Assembly: GCA_024404435.1 (NCBI GenBank)
Contig: JAKSPW010000110.1
Location: 1 to 5,343 of the forward strand
Reading direction: 5' to 3'
Source of the DNA: Clostridia bacterium
GTDB lineage: Bacteria > Bacillota > Clostridia > Oscillospirales > CAG-272
Length of the DNA: 5,343 bases
Of the stretch, positions 1 to 5,343 are shown in pieces. The stretch's first letter is position 1; the number at the start of each line of letters is the position of its first letter. The position numbers and the translations under genes were made by a program. The notes under the pieces were generated by a model. The model did no database searches, had not been told where the DNA came from, and saw nothing but the letters and a program-made list of their open reading frames with translations.

Positions 1-1029
1 AGACGCGGAAAGCCGGAACGCAGCTTCGTCGGTCTTCTCGTCGGTATCATCGTGATCGCCGTGCTCGTGATAGGCTCCGTGATCGCGATAATCGCCGGCA
101 GACCGTCGGGAGAGGAGAAGAAAAATCAGATCGCAAGCGAGCTGATGAGCGACACCTCTTCGCAGGCGGGAAAACCTTCGGAAGATTCGTTTTTTACAAA
201 TGTAGAAAAAGACAATTCGCTCGTTCACGACGGAAACCTCATCCTTGTGAACTATGAAAACGAATACACCTTTCCGAACGGCGAAGACAAGCTCGTAAAC
301 ATCTATGAAAACAAGACGGACAGCTACACCGTGGCGTATACGGACTATATGCTCGACGGGGAGACGCTCGATTATTTCAGTGCTTTCATGGACAGACTGC
401 AGAGCGAGGGCGACGACGGATTCATCGTCGTCAACAGCTCGTACAGGTCTTTTGAGGATCAGGAAGACGTCGCCGCAAGCTACCTCGAATCGAGCGGGGA
501 AGAATACGTCAGAAACTACGTCGCCGTACCCGGATACAGCGAGCATCACACGGGACTTGCCGTAGATCTTACGGTCAAGTACTACGACGGCACCTTCGGC
601 GCACTGAAGGACTACGCGAGCCTCGGGACTCTAAATGAGCTCGCTCCCGAATACGGCTTCGTGAACCGCTATCCGGCGGATAAAGAGGACGTCACCCGCA
701 TCTCGAACGAGCCGTGGCATTACAGATACGTAGGTACGCCTCACGCGTACCTGATGGATTCGTTCGGGCTCTGCCTTGAGGAATACGTGGACTTCGTAAA
801 GAAATATACGCCCGACGTGACGATGCTCACGGTCAGCGAAAGCGGAAGCATCGCTTCCTGCACGAAGGACTCGTCCCCGCACGGCTGTACGGTGGTCTAC
901 TACGTACCGGCGGAGGAGGACGGCACAACGTCCGTTCCCGTGCCTGCGGAAGCTTTGGAATATCATATTTCCGGCAACAACGTCGACGGATTCATCGTTG
1001 ACGCAGCTTTCGGTGCGGCGGCAGAATGA
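1..1029 (+). CDS. Membrane-anchored M15B D-alanyl-D-alanine carboxypeptidase (VanY/LdcB-like), 5'-partial
   Basis: This is a zinc peptidase predicted to trim the terminal D-Ala from peptidoglycan stem peptides outside the membrane. The frame is open from base 1, so the true start lies upstream. A GTG at 52 falls inside the hydrophobic segment and is not a credible start. Bases 1-24 encode a basic stretch (RRGKPERS) and bases 25-99 a membrane anchor, giving a type II topology. All M15B signatures are present: SSYRSFEDQ (436-462), SEHHTGLAVD with zinc ligands His (544-546) and Asp (565-567), and EPWHY with the catalytic Glu (709-711) and zinc His (718-720). After the catalytic core comes an extra domain of about 75 residues. 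It has two cysteines nine residues apart (859-861, 886-888) and ends in a YHISGNNVDGFIV stretch. The motifs do not separate D,D- from L,D-carboxypeptidase activity. No terminator hairpin follows the stop, so some readthrough into htrA is possible. Confidence 0.93.
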   Translation, partial: RRGKPERSFVGLLVGIIVIAVLVIGSVIAIIAGRPSGEEKKNQIASELMSDTSSQAGKPSEDSFFTNVEKDNSLVHDGNLILVNYENEYTFPNGEDKLVNIYENKTDSYTVAYTDYMLDGETLDYFSAFMDRLQSEGDDGFIVVNSSYRSFEDQEDVAASYLESSGEEYVRNYVAVPGYSEHHTGLAVDLTVKYYDGTFGALKDYASLGTLNELAPEYGFVNRYPADKEDVTRISNEPWHYRYVGTPHAYLMDSFGLCLEEYVDFVKKYTPDVTMLTVSESGSIASCTKDSSPHGCTVVYYVPAEEDGTTSVPVPAEALEYHISGNNVDGFIVDAAFGAAAE

Positions 1030-1050
1030 TTTCAAATATTTTTTGACGCG

Positions 1051-1084
1051 TTTTCATCATTTCGTCACATAAGACGGATATAAT
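1051..1084 (+). promoter_or_regulatory. Promoter of the htrA operon with a Pho-box-like 11-bp direct repeat
   Basis: A perfect TATAAT -10 box lies at 1079-1084. There is no good -35 hexamer at 16-18 bp; the TTGACG at 1043-1048 is 30 bp away. The -35 zone instead holds TTTTCAT (1051-1057), 4 nt, then TCGTCAC (1062-1068), which is two 7-nt half-sites on an 11-bp repeat. The second half-site is followed by exactly 10 nt and then the -10 box. This matches the layout of PhoB-activated promoters (CTGTCAT N4 CTGTCAC, 10 nt, -10). OmpR/PhoB-family regulators bind such repeats, and one is encoded in this operon. Autoregulation is an inference. Confidence 0.6.
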
Positions 1085-1102
1085 TAAGTCACAAAGATAA
1101 AT

Positions 1103-1116
1103 CGCGAAAATTCGCG
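1103..1116 (+). promoter_or_regulatory. Short inverted repeat in the htrA leader, abutting the ribosome binding site
   Basis: CGCGAA (1103-1108) and TTCGCG (1111-1116) form an inverted repeat in the predicted 5' leader. As RNA this gives a 5-bp GC-rich stem with an AAAU loop. Its last G is also the first G of the GGGAGGG ribosome binding site. It could modulate translation or be a DNA operator half, and no function is shown. Confidence 0.4.
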
Positions 1117-1122
1117 GGAGGG
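1116..1122 (+). promoter_or_regulatory. Ribosome binding site of htrA
   Basis: GGGAGGG lies 4 nt before the ATG at 1127. It is a strong Shine-Dalgarno match that fixes the htrA start. It overlaps the 3' edge of the leader hairpin by one base. Confidence 0.8.
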
Positions 1123-1126
1123 ACTT

Positions 1127-2452
1127 ATGGATAACGAATTTGAAATAAAAGACGGCGAAAAGGCGGAAGAGACGGTCGAAGAGGTCGGAAATGACGAGGA
1201 GTTCGACATACCTTCATACACGGTACGCCCCGAGTACAGAACGGAGAGACCGTGCGGAGAGAACAACATCTCCTACACTCCGGAGCCCGTGAAAAAAGAG
1301 AAGAAGAAAAAGAAGGAAAAACGCGGCCTCGGCGCTGCCGGAATCGCGCTGATAGTCATTCTTTCTCTTATTTTCGCGGCAGCGGCGGGAGTCGCCGGTG
1401 CATACCTCGGGCTCAAGTACTTTGACAAGGGAAATAACGATTCGATAAAGACCACCGTCGTATATAAGGACGCGGAAAAGCCCACGCCTTCGTCCGACGG
1501 CTCGACGAAGACTTATGCGGACATCCATGCGGAGGTCTGTGACAGTGTCGTCTCGATCACGACAGAGTATCAGACGGTCGGATTCTGGTCATACATCGTC
1601 TCCGGTGCGGGTTCCGGCGTGATCATGTCCGAGGACGGATATATCATCACCAACCACCACGTCATCAGAAGTGAGGAATCCGGCGGCTACGCCGAAAAGA
1701 TCACGGTCATTTTAAGCGACGGTACCGAGTACGACGCCGAGGTCGTAGGAAGCGACGAGAACGCGGATATCGCGGTCATCAAGATCGACGCGACGGGGCT
1801 GAAATCAGCCGTTGTCGGCGACAGCGACAAGCTCGTCGTCGGTGAAGAGGTCATCGCCATCGGCAACCCGCTCGGAACGCTCAGCGGCACGATGACGAAC
1901 GGCATCATCAGCGCACTCGAAAGAGACATCACGGTCGAAGACGTTCAGATGAGCCTGCTCCAGACGAACGCCGCCATCAATCCCGGCAACTCGGGCGGCG
2001 GACTCTTCAACATGGACGGTGCTCTCATCGGCATCGTCAACGCGAAGTCGCAGGGCTCCGACATCGAGGGACTCGGCTTTGCCATCCCCGTGAACGACGC
2101 TATCGAAACGGCAACCGAAATCATCGAGAACGAGGGCAAGATCAAGACCTCGAAGACGATCATCGGCATCACGACCGTCACCATCAACAACCTGAGCGAC
2201 GCGAGAAAGTACGGCGTCAACGCGTACGGCGTTTATATCTACGAGGTGCTCGAGGGATATAACGACGGCGTACTCGAAGAAGGCGACAGGATCATCGCAG
2301 TCGAGGAAAGCGAGATCGCAAGCGGCGAGGACGTCTCGAAGATCGTGAAGCTCCACGATCCGGGAGACGAGATCGAAATGGTGATCTACCGCGAAGGCAA
2401 GGTGCTGACTCTCAAGGTGCAGTGCTTTGAAAACACGGAAGAAGATGAATAA
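1127..2452 (+). CDS. htrA: HtrA/DegP-family serine protease with C-terminal PDZ domain
   Basis: This 441-residue membrane-anchored S1C protease degrades or refolds damaged proteins outside the membrane. Residues 1-66 are a cytoplasmic tail, acidic at first, then with tyrosine/proline motifs and a Lys cluster (KKEKKKKKEKR). Residues 67-97 form one membrane segment, and about 100-130 a linker. The trypsin-like domain (about 130-330) has the full triad: His178 in TNHHVI, Asp214 in NADIAVIKID and Ser289 in NPGNSGGGLFN. A PDZ domain (about 344-436) follows; its usual 'SPAxxAGL' turn is replaced by the shorter EGYNDGVLEEGD. Length and order are typical of Gram-positive HtrA. The ATG has a strong ribosome binding site. 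The gene leads a set with a response regulator and histidine kinase, 61 bp before the regulator start. That parallels B. subtilis, where CssRS controls htrA and htrB. The promoter carries a candidate response-regulator site. Confidence 0.96.
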   Translation: MDNEFEIKDGEKAEETVEEVGNDEEFDIPSYTVRPEYRTERPCGENNISYTPEPVKKEKKKKKEKRGLGAAGIALIVILSLIFAAAAGVAGAYLGLKYFDKGNNDSIKTTVVYKDAEKPTPSSDGSTKTYADIHAEVCDSVVSITTEYQTVGFWSYIVSGAGSGVIMSEDGYIITNHHVIRSEESGGYAEKITVILSDGTEYDAEVVGSDENADIAVIKIDATGLKSAVVGDSDKLVVGEEVIAIGNPLGTLSGTMTNGIISALERDITVEDVQMSLLQTNAAINPGNSGGGLFNMDGALIGIVNAKSQGSDIEGLGFAIPVNDAIETATEIIENEGKIKTSKTIIGITTVTINNLSDARKYGVNAYGVYIYEVLEGYNDGVLEEGDRIIAVEESEIASGEDVSKIVKLHDPGDEIEMVIYREGKVLTLKVQCFENTEEDE

Positions 2453-2458
2453 CTGACT

Positions 2459-2492
2459 TTTTCGGGACATCCGTTTTCGGATGCCCCGAAAA
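2459..2492 (+). other. Strong intergenic stem-loop between htrA and the response regulator, no U-tract
   Basis: Arms 2459-2473 and 2478-2492 pair over 15 positions with a single A-C mismatch (2467/2484) around a TTTT loop. The outer four pairs are T-A. The stem is followed by AAAAGAG rather than a T-run on the + strand, and no T-run follows on the other strand either. It is therefore not a canonical intrinsic terminator. It may protect or define the htrA mRNA 3' end, act as a partial attenuator, or set the ratio of protease to regulator within one transcript. Confidence 0.7.
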
Positions 2493-2500
2493 GAGCTGTT

Positions 2501-2507
2501 GAAAGGA
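2501..2507 (+). promoter_or_regulatory. Ribosome binding site deciding the response regulator start
   Basis: GAAAGGA lies 6 nt before the ATG at 2514. The earlier in-frame ATG at 2481 sits inside the 3' arm of the stem-loop and would add 11 residues not typical of the family. The 2514 start is therefore preferred. Confidence 0.75.
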
Positions 2508-2513
2508 TACGAA

Positions 2514-3194
2514 ATGTACAGGATTCTTGTAGAAGACGACGAGGGCGGCGTCGGCACTCTCATCGCGAAATACGCGAAATACGAGGGACACGAGATAAGT
2601 GAAGCCGTCGACGGGATGCAGGCTGTCGAAATGTGCAGAGAGGGAAAGTACGACATCGCGATTGTCGATATCATGATGCCGGAGCTCGACGGCTTTTCGG
2701 CGTGCCGCGAGATCAGAAAATTCTCGGACATTCCGATAATCATGCTCAGCGCCCGCGGAGAAGAATACGATAAGATCAACGGCTTCGAGGTCGGTGTCGA
2801 CGATTACGTCGTCAAGCCGTTCTCCCCGAAGGAGCTGATGCTCAGGATCGACGCCGTCATGAAGAGATATTCCTCCGGAGCAAAGTCCGAAACGGAGAAT
2901 ACCAACGAGATCGTGGAGCTTGGCGGACTCGTGGCTGACGTTACGGCGCGCACCGTGATGATCGACGGCGTGCGCGCGGATATGACGCCGAAGGAGTACG
3001 ACCTGTTCTTCTATTTCCTTAAAAACAGAAACATCGCGCTGACGAGGGAAAAACTCATCTCCGAGGTGTGGGGATACGATTATTTCGGCGACGACAGAAC
3101 GCTCGACACGCATATCAAGCTGCTCAGACGCAGCCTCGGCAAATACGCCGACCACATCGTGACGCTCAGAGGGGTGGGATACAGATTTGAGTGA
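2514..3194 (+). CDS. OmpR/PhoB-family DNA-binding response regulator
   Basis: A 226-residue two-component regulator, full length for the family. The receiver domain (about 1-118) has the acidic pair in ILVEDDE, phosphoacceptor Asp52 in VDIMMPELDG, the switch Ser79 in IIMLSA and Lys101 in KPFSPKEL. A linker (about 119-132) leads to a winged-helix DNA-binding domain (about 133-226) with the usual TPKEYDLFFYFLKN, REKLISEVWGYDY, TLDTHIKLLRR and GVGYRFE blocks. The start at 2514 gives MYRILVEDD, close to the normal N-terminus. The partner is the histidine kinase directly downstream. By gene order it is a CssR-like candidate controlling htrA, and the 11-bp repeat at 1051-1068 is the kind of site this family binds. 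Sequence alone does not separate CssR, PhoP and other OmpR-type subgroups, so no symbol is given. Confidence 0.95.
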   Translation: MYRILVEDDEGGVGTLIAKYAKYEGHEISEAVDGMQAVEMCREGKYDIAIVDIMMPELDGFSACREIRKFSDIPIIMLSARGEEYDKINGFEVGVDDYVVKPFSPKELMLRIDAVMKRYSSGAKSETENTNEIVELGGLVADVTARTVMIDGVRADMTPKEYDLFFYFLKNRNIALTREKLISEVWGYDYFGDDRTLDTHIKLLRRSLGKYADHIVTLRGVGYRFE

Positions 3195-3225
3195 GGCACA
3201 GACAAAGAAAAGACGCGGAGCCCCG

Positions 3226-4662
3226 ATGAGAAGAAGGATCTTCCTCGCGTTCGTGCTGTTCACGCTCGCGGTGCTCGTCCTGATGTGGCTTTTTCAGACG
3301 GTTTTCCTATCGGGGCTTTATCGGAGCGTCAGAACGTACGAGACGAAGAGATGCGCTTCAAGACTCATCGGCACCGACACCGACGAGCTCGGCACGGAGG
3401 CAGCCCGCCTTGCAGATAAATATAACATCTGCCTTTCCGTCTACGAAATCAGAGGCAGAAGAGGCGACTGCGTGATAAAGGAACACGTCTATTCGGACTG
3501 CTTCATCCACAATACCGTTTCCGACAGCTTCCTCGACTCGCTGTATTTCGATCTGCGCGAGAACGGGACGTATATGAAGACGGTCTCGCTTGCGGGAACA
3601 CGCCCCGGGGACACCGCCAAGGACGAAAACTCGGGACAGACGATACTGTACGCGTCACTCGATGAGAGGGACGGAATGGAATATATGTTCCTCTTCAACA
3701 CGGAGATATATCCGCTTGCATCGACCGTTTCGACGATAAGGCTCGAACTCGTACTCGTCAGCGTGATCCTCGTCGTGATCGCGGCGGTGCTGTCGGTCAT
3801 CCTTTCGAGAAGGCTTGCACGCCCCGCAGTCAGGATGAGCCGTGAGGCGTCGCGCCTCGCGCTCGGAGACTACGGCGTCAACTTCGACGGCGGCGGATTC
3901 AGAGAAATGGACGAGCTCGCGTCCGCGCTCAATAATGCTTCCGCCGAGCTGTCCGAGCTCGACCGAATGCAGAAGGACCTGATCGCCAACGTTTCGCACG
4001 ACCTCAGAACACCGCTGACGCTGATCCGCGGCTACGGCGAGGTCATGCGCGACATCCCGGGCGAGATGAACGCCGAGAATATGCAGATCATCATCGACGA
4101 GACGGCAAGGCTTTCGTCTCTCGTGAGCGATATGCTCGATATCTCGCGCCTTATGTCCGGAAGAATGACACTTGAGAAGTCGGTCTTCAGCATCACCGAT
4201 GCGGTGCGCGAGACGGTGGAGCGGTACTCGAAGCTGCGCGAGAAAGAGGGCTTTGTGATAGATTTCGAGGCGGACGCGGAGATCTCCGTGAAGGCCGACA
4301 AGTCGAAGATCCTGCAGGTAATCTACAATCTCGTGAACAACGCGATAAACTACACGGGAGAAGACAAGAAGGTCACGATCCGTCAGACAGTCAGTGACGG
4401 AAAGTGTAAAATCGAGGTTATCGACAGCGGATGCGGTATCCCCGAATCGGATCTGCCGCTGATCTGGGAGAGATATTATAAGGCGAGCGAGTTCCACCGC
4501 CGTTCCGAGATGGGAACGGGGCTCGGGCTTTCGATCGTCAAGAGCATACTCGTGATGCACGGTGCCGCGTTCGGAGTACGCAGTCTCGTCGGCCACGGCA
4601 GCACGTTCTGGTTCGAACTGCCCGTTTCGGTGAATGATGAAAATAATGAAAGAAACGGATAA
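3226..4662 (+). CDS. Membrane sensor histidine kinase with HAMP domain
   Basis: This kinase should autophosphorylate on His and pass the phosphate to Asp52 of the preceding regulator. Numbering from the ATG at 3226 gives 478 residues: membrane segment about 5-28, extracytoplasmic sensor about 29-172, second membrane segment about 173-194, then HAMP to about 243. The HisKA domain has the H-box NVSHDLRTPL with His258. The HATPase domain has the N-box NLVNNAIN (Asn372), G1 DSGCG (400-404) and G2 GTGLGL (430-435). All catalytic motifs look intact. The sensor region carries four cysteines, and no known ligand domain is recognised. An in-frame TTG at 3187 would add 13 residues and overlap the regulator by 8 bp. 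The ATG is preferred because GCGGAG lies 5 nt before it, but the TTG remains possible. A CssS-like role sensing envelope protein stress is inferred from linkage to htrA. Confidence 0.94.
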   Translation: MRRRIFLAFVLFTLAVLVLMWLFQTVFLSGLYRSVRTYETKRCASRLIGTDTDELGTEAARLADKYNICLSVYEIRGRRGDCVIKEHVYSDCFIHNTVSDSFLDSLYFDLRENGTYMKTVSLAGTRPGDTAKDENSGQTILYASLDERDGMEYMFLFNTEIYPLASTVSTIRLELVLVSVILVVIAAVLSVILSRRLARPAVRMSREASRLALGDYGVNFDGGGFREMDELASALNNASAELSELDRMQKDLIANVSHDLRTPLTLIRGYGEVMRDIPGEMNAENMQIIIDETARLSSLVSDMLDISRLMSGRMTLEKSVFSITDAVRETVERYSKLREKEGFVIDFEADAEISVKADKSKILQVIYNLVNNAINYTGEDKKVTIRQTVSDGKCKIEVIDSGCGIPESDLPLIWERYYKASEFHRRSEMGTGLGLSIVKSILVMHGAAFGVRSLVGHGSTFWFELPVSVNDENNERNG

Positions 4663-5200
4663 CGAAAAGAATTTTCCGAAAAGGAAAGAGCTTCGCGTAA
4701 AACAATATAGTTACAGCTCGTCGGGTGCATATTTTGTCACAATATGTATTAAGGACAGGAAGCAATTACTATCAAATATTATCGGTCCGGTAGGGGTCGG
4801 CGCCCTCGACGACCCGCCGAGTCCGCAAATACATTTGACTGAGATCGGCAAAATCATTGAGAAAAATCTTTTGTCAAGCGAAAAAATCCCCGGCGTAAAG
4901 ATTGACCGTTATGTAATTATGCCGGAGCATATCCATGCAATCATTCTTTTGGATTCAGATCAGTATGTCAGAAAAGGGGACGGGTCGTCGAGGGCGCCGA
5001 CCCCTACCAACGAAATGCTTCCTCACGTTATTTCTGTTTTCAAACGATTTTGCAATAAGGAGATCGGAAATGATATTTTTCAGCGTGGATATTATGAGCA
5101 TATCATACGCGACAAAGAGGACTACGAAACGAGAGTCAGGTATATTTTCGATAATCCGGCAAAAAGGTTTTATTGCGTGACGGATTCGGAAGAACAATGA
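4634..5200 (+). CDS. REP-associated tyrosine transposase (RAYT), IS200-like HUH/Y1 family
   Basis: A 188-residue single-domain HUH transposase of the type that processes single-stranded REP hairpins. Visible landmarks are the N-terminal RKELRVKQYSYSSSGAYFVTIC block, the metal-binding HUH motif His99-Ile-His101 in VIMPEHIHAI, the RGYYEHIIRDKEDY segment with candidate nucleophile Tyr153 or Tyr154, and the NPAKR block near the C-terminus. Both catalytic parts look intact. The start is uncertain: ATGs at 4634, 4637 and 4646 all overlap the kinase end and none has a clear ribosome binding site. Codons are much AT-richer than upstream genes, which suggests later arrival. Two GC-rich inverted copies of a REP-like unit lie inside the frame. 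They encode residues about 52-61 (PVGVGALDDP) and 116-125 (DGSSRAPTPT), in variable loops where homologues differ most. As RAYTs are usually single-copy and lack IS ends, I call it a gene rather than a complete mobile element. Confidence 0.9.
   Translation: MMKIMKETDNEKNFPKRKELRVKQYSYSSSGAYFVTICIKDRKQLLSNIIGPVGVGALDDPPSPQIHLTEIGKIIEKNLLSSEKIPGVKIDRYVIMPEHIHAIILLDSDQYVRKGDGSSRAPTPTNEMLPHVISVFKRFCNKEIGNDIFQRGYYEHIIRDKEDYETRVRYIFDNPAKRFYCVTDSEEQ
4789..4816 (+). repeat. REP-like element inside the RAYT gene, copy 1 (forward)
   Basis: A 28-bp unit repeated perfectly in inverted orientation at 4981-5008. GTAG (4790-4793) is followed at once by an imperfect hairpin at 4794-4815: GGGTCG pairs with CGACCC, then a G-A mismatch (4800/4809), two C-G pairs and a CCCT loop. 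A GTAG foot plus an imperfect palindrome is the anatomy of REP elements recognised by RAYTs. It is GC-rich within an AT-rich gene and stays in frame. Confidence 0.8.
4981..5008 (-). repeat. REP-like element inside the RAYT gene, copy 2 (inverted)
   Basis: This is the exact reverse complement of 4789-4816 over 28 bp. The hairpin is 4982-5003 and CTAC, the complement of GTAG, is 5004-5007. The two copies are 164 bp apart with their GTAG feet facing outwards, like the paired REP/inverse-REP arrangement of BIMEs. It is also in frame and encodes a Ser/Pro/Thr-rich loop after the HUH motif. Confidence 0.8.
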
Positions 5201-5322
5201 AAAGGACAGACTCGGTTATTCAGGAAGTTTTTCGTTGCGAGGGTTATGTATGGTAAATACGACGCTCGATATAGATGCAGACAAATCGGAATTTGTGTAA
5301 TAGAAACGGAGGTATAAGTGCT
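5201..5322 (+). other. Spacer between the RAYT gene and the next gene, no convincing gene
   Basis: Only very short frames exist: a 19-codon frame starting at an ATGA overlap with the RAYT stop (5197-5256), a 16-codon frame (5250-5300) and a 23-codon frame (5246-5317). None has coding features I recognise. A small hairpin with a 6-bp stem and CGGA loop (5281-5296) precedes the next ribosome binding site. A weak TATAGA (5270-5275) lacks a -35 partner. There is no terminator with a T-tract. Confidence 0.5.
5308..5312 (+). promoter_or_regulatory. Ribosome binding site of the gene at the right edge
   Basis: GGAGG lies 10 nt before the ATG at 5323. A GTG at 5318, in another frame and 5 nt away, could also use it. 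The ATG reading gives a recognisable N-terminus and is preferred. Confidence 0.6.
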
Positions 5323-5343
5323 ATGCTTTATCATGGTTCAGAA
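5323..5343 (+). CDS. Start of a gene running off the right edge, possibly DUF3990 family
   Basis: Only seven codons are visible (MLYHGSE), behind a GGAGG ribosome binding site. The M-(I)LYHGS opening resembles proteins of the DUF3990 family, which are related to ADP-ribosyltransferase-like folds and common in Clostridia, often beside small DUF3791 genes. Seven residues cannot establish a family, so the assignment is a guess. The gene call itself is reasonable because of the ribosome binding site and the open frame to the edge. Confidence 0.4.

Noticed and set aside
52..1029. GTG at 52 as the start of the carboxypeptidase
   Set aside because: The frame is open back to base 1 and the GTG lies in the middle of the membrane segment. 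The basic residues before it are needed for a normal anchor.
1043..1084. TTGACG (1043-1048) paired with TATAAT (1079-1084) as a standard promoter
   Set aside because: The spacing is 30 bp, far from the usual 16-18 bp.
2459..2492. Intrinsic terminator between htrA and the regulator
   Set aside because: The stem is strong but no T-run follows on either strand, so it is listed as a stem-loop of unknown role.
2481..2513. ATG at 2481 as the response regulator start
   Set aside because: It lies in the 3' arm of the stem-loop, has no ribosome binding site and adds 11 atypical residues. The ATG at 2514 has GAAAGGA at good spacing.
1805..2779. Long open frame of 324 codons on the minus strand
   Set aside because: It lies opposite htrA and the regulator, both of which have complete motifs. 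Its translation shows no domain and it crosses the intergenic hairpin. It is a by-product of GC-rich codon bias.
3655..4596. Long open frame of 313 codons on the minus strand
   Set aside because: It is antisense to the kinase catalytic domains and rich in His, Arg and Asp, typical of a shadow frame. No motif and no ribosome binding site were seen.
4789..5008. CRISPR-like or insertion-sequence terminal repeats
   Set aside because: There are only two copies, in inverted orientation, inside a gene and not at its ends. The GTAG plus hairpin anatomy fits REP elements better.
5197..5317. Short frames of 16-23 codons after the RAYT gene
   Set aside because: They have no recognisable sequence, and they overlap one another and the next ribosome binding site. 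The frame open past the RAYT TGA (41 codons) is likewise probably chance.

Overview
This window reads as a moderately high-GC chromosomal segment from a Gram-positive bacterium, most likely a Clostridia-class Bacillota. The grounds are a membrane-anchored VanY-type peptidoglycan peptidase, an HtrA protease with a Lys-rich cytoplasmic tail and a single N-terminal membrane segment, strong GGAGG-type ribosome binding sites, and frequent AGA and GGA codons. No rRNA, tRNA or CRISPR array is visible, and all supported genes lie on the + strand. I cannot name a genus from the sequence alone.

Layout. Bases 1-1029 hold the 3' part of an M15B (VanY/LdcB-like) carboxypeptidase whose start lies outside the window. 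Bases 1030-1126 are a promoter region: a TATAAT box preceded, at 10 nt, by two 7-nt half-sites on an 11-bp repeat, the geometry of a PhoB-type promoter, followed by a small hairpin that touches the ribosome binding site. Next comes a three-gene set: an HtrA serine protease (1127-2452), an OmpR/PhoB-family response regulator (2514-3194) and a HAMP-containing sensor histidine kinase (about 3226-4662). A strong 15-bp stem-loop without a U-tract sits between the protease and the regulator. The regulator and kinase are adjacent or overlap by 8 bp, depending on the kinase start.

The three genes suggest an envelope-stress circuit like the CssRS/HtrA system of Bacillus subtilis. The kinase would sense an extracytoplasmic signal and phosphorylate the regulator. 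The regulator may bind the direct repeat upstream of htrA and so control both the protease and its own operon. This is inferred from gene order and promoter shape.

Immediately downstream, overlapping the kinase end, is an AT-richer gene for a REP-associated tyrosine transposase (RAYT, IS200-like HUH/Y1 family). Its reading frame contains two copies of a 28-bp sequence in perfect inverted orientation. Each copy consists of a GTAG tetranucleotide and an imperfect 22-nt hairpin, which is the anatomy of a REP element. The transposase therefore appears to carry its own presumed substrate inside its coding sequence, which is the most interesting feature here. The window ends with about 120 bases without a convincing gene and then the first seven codons of a new gene, whose start resembles the DUF3990 family.
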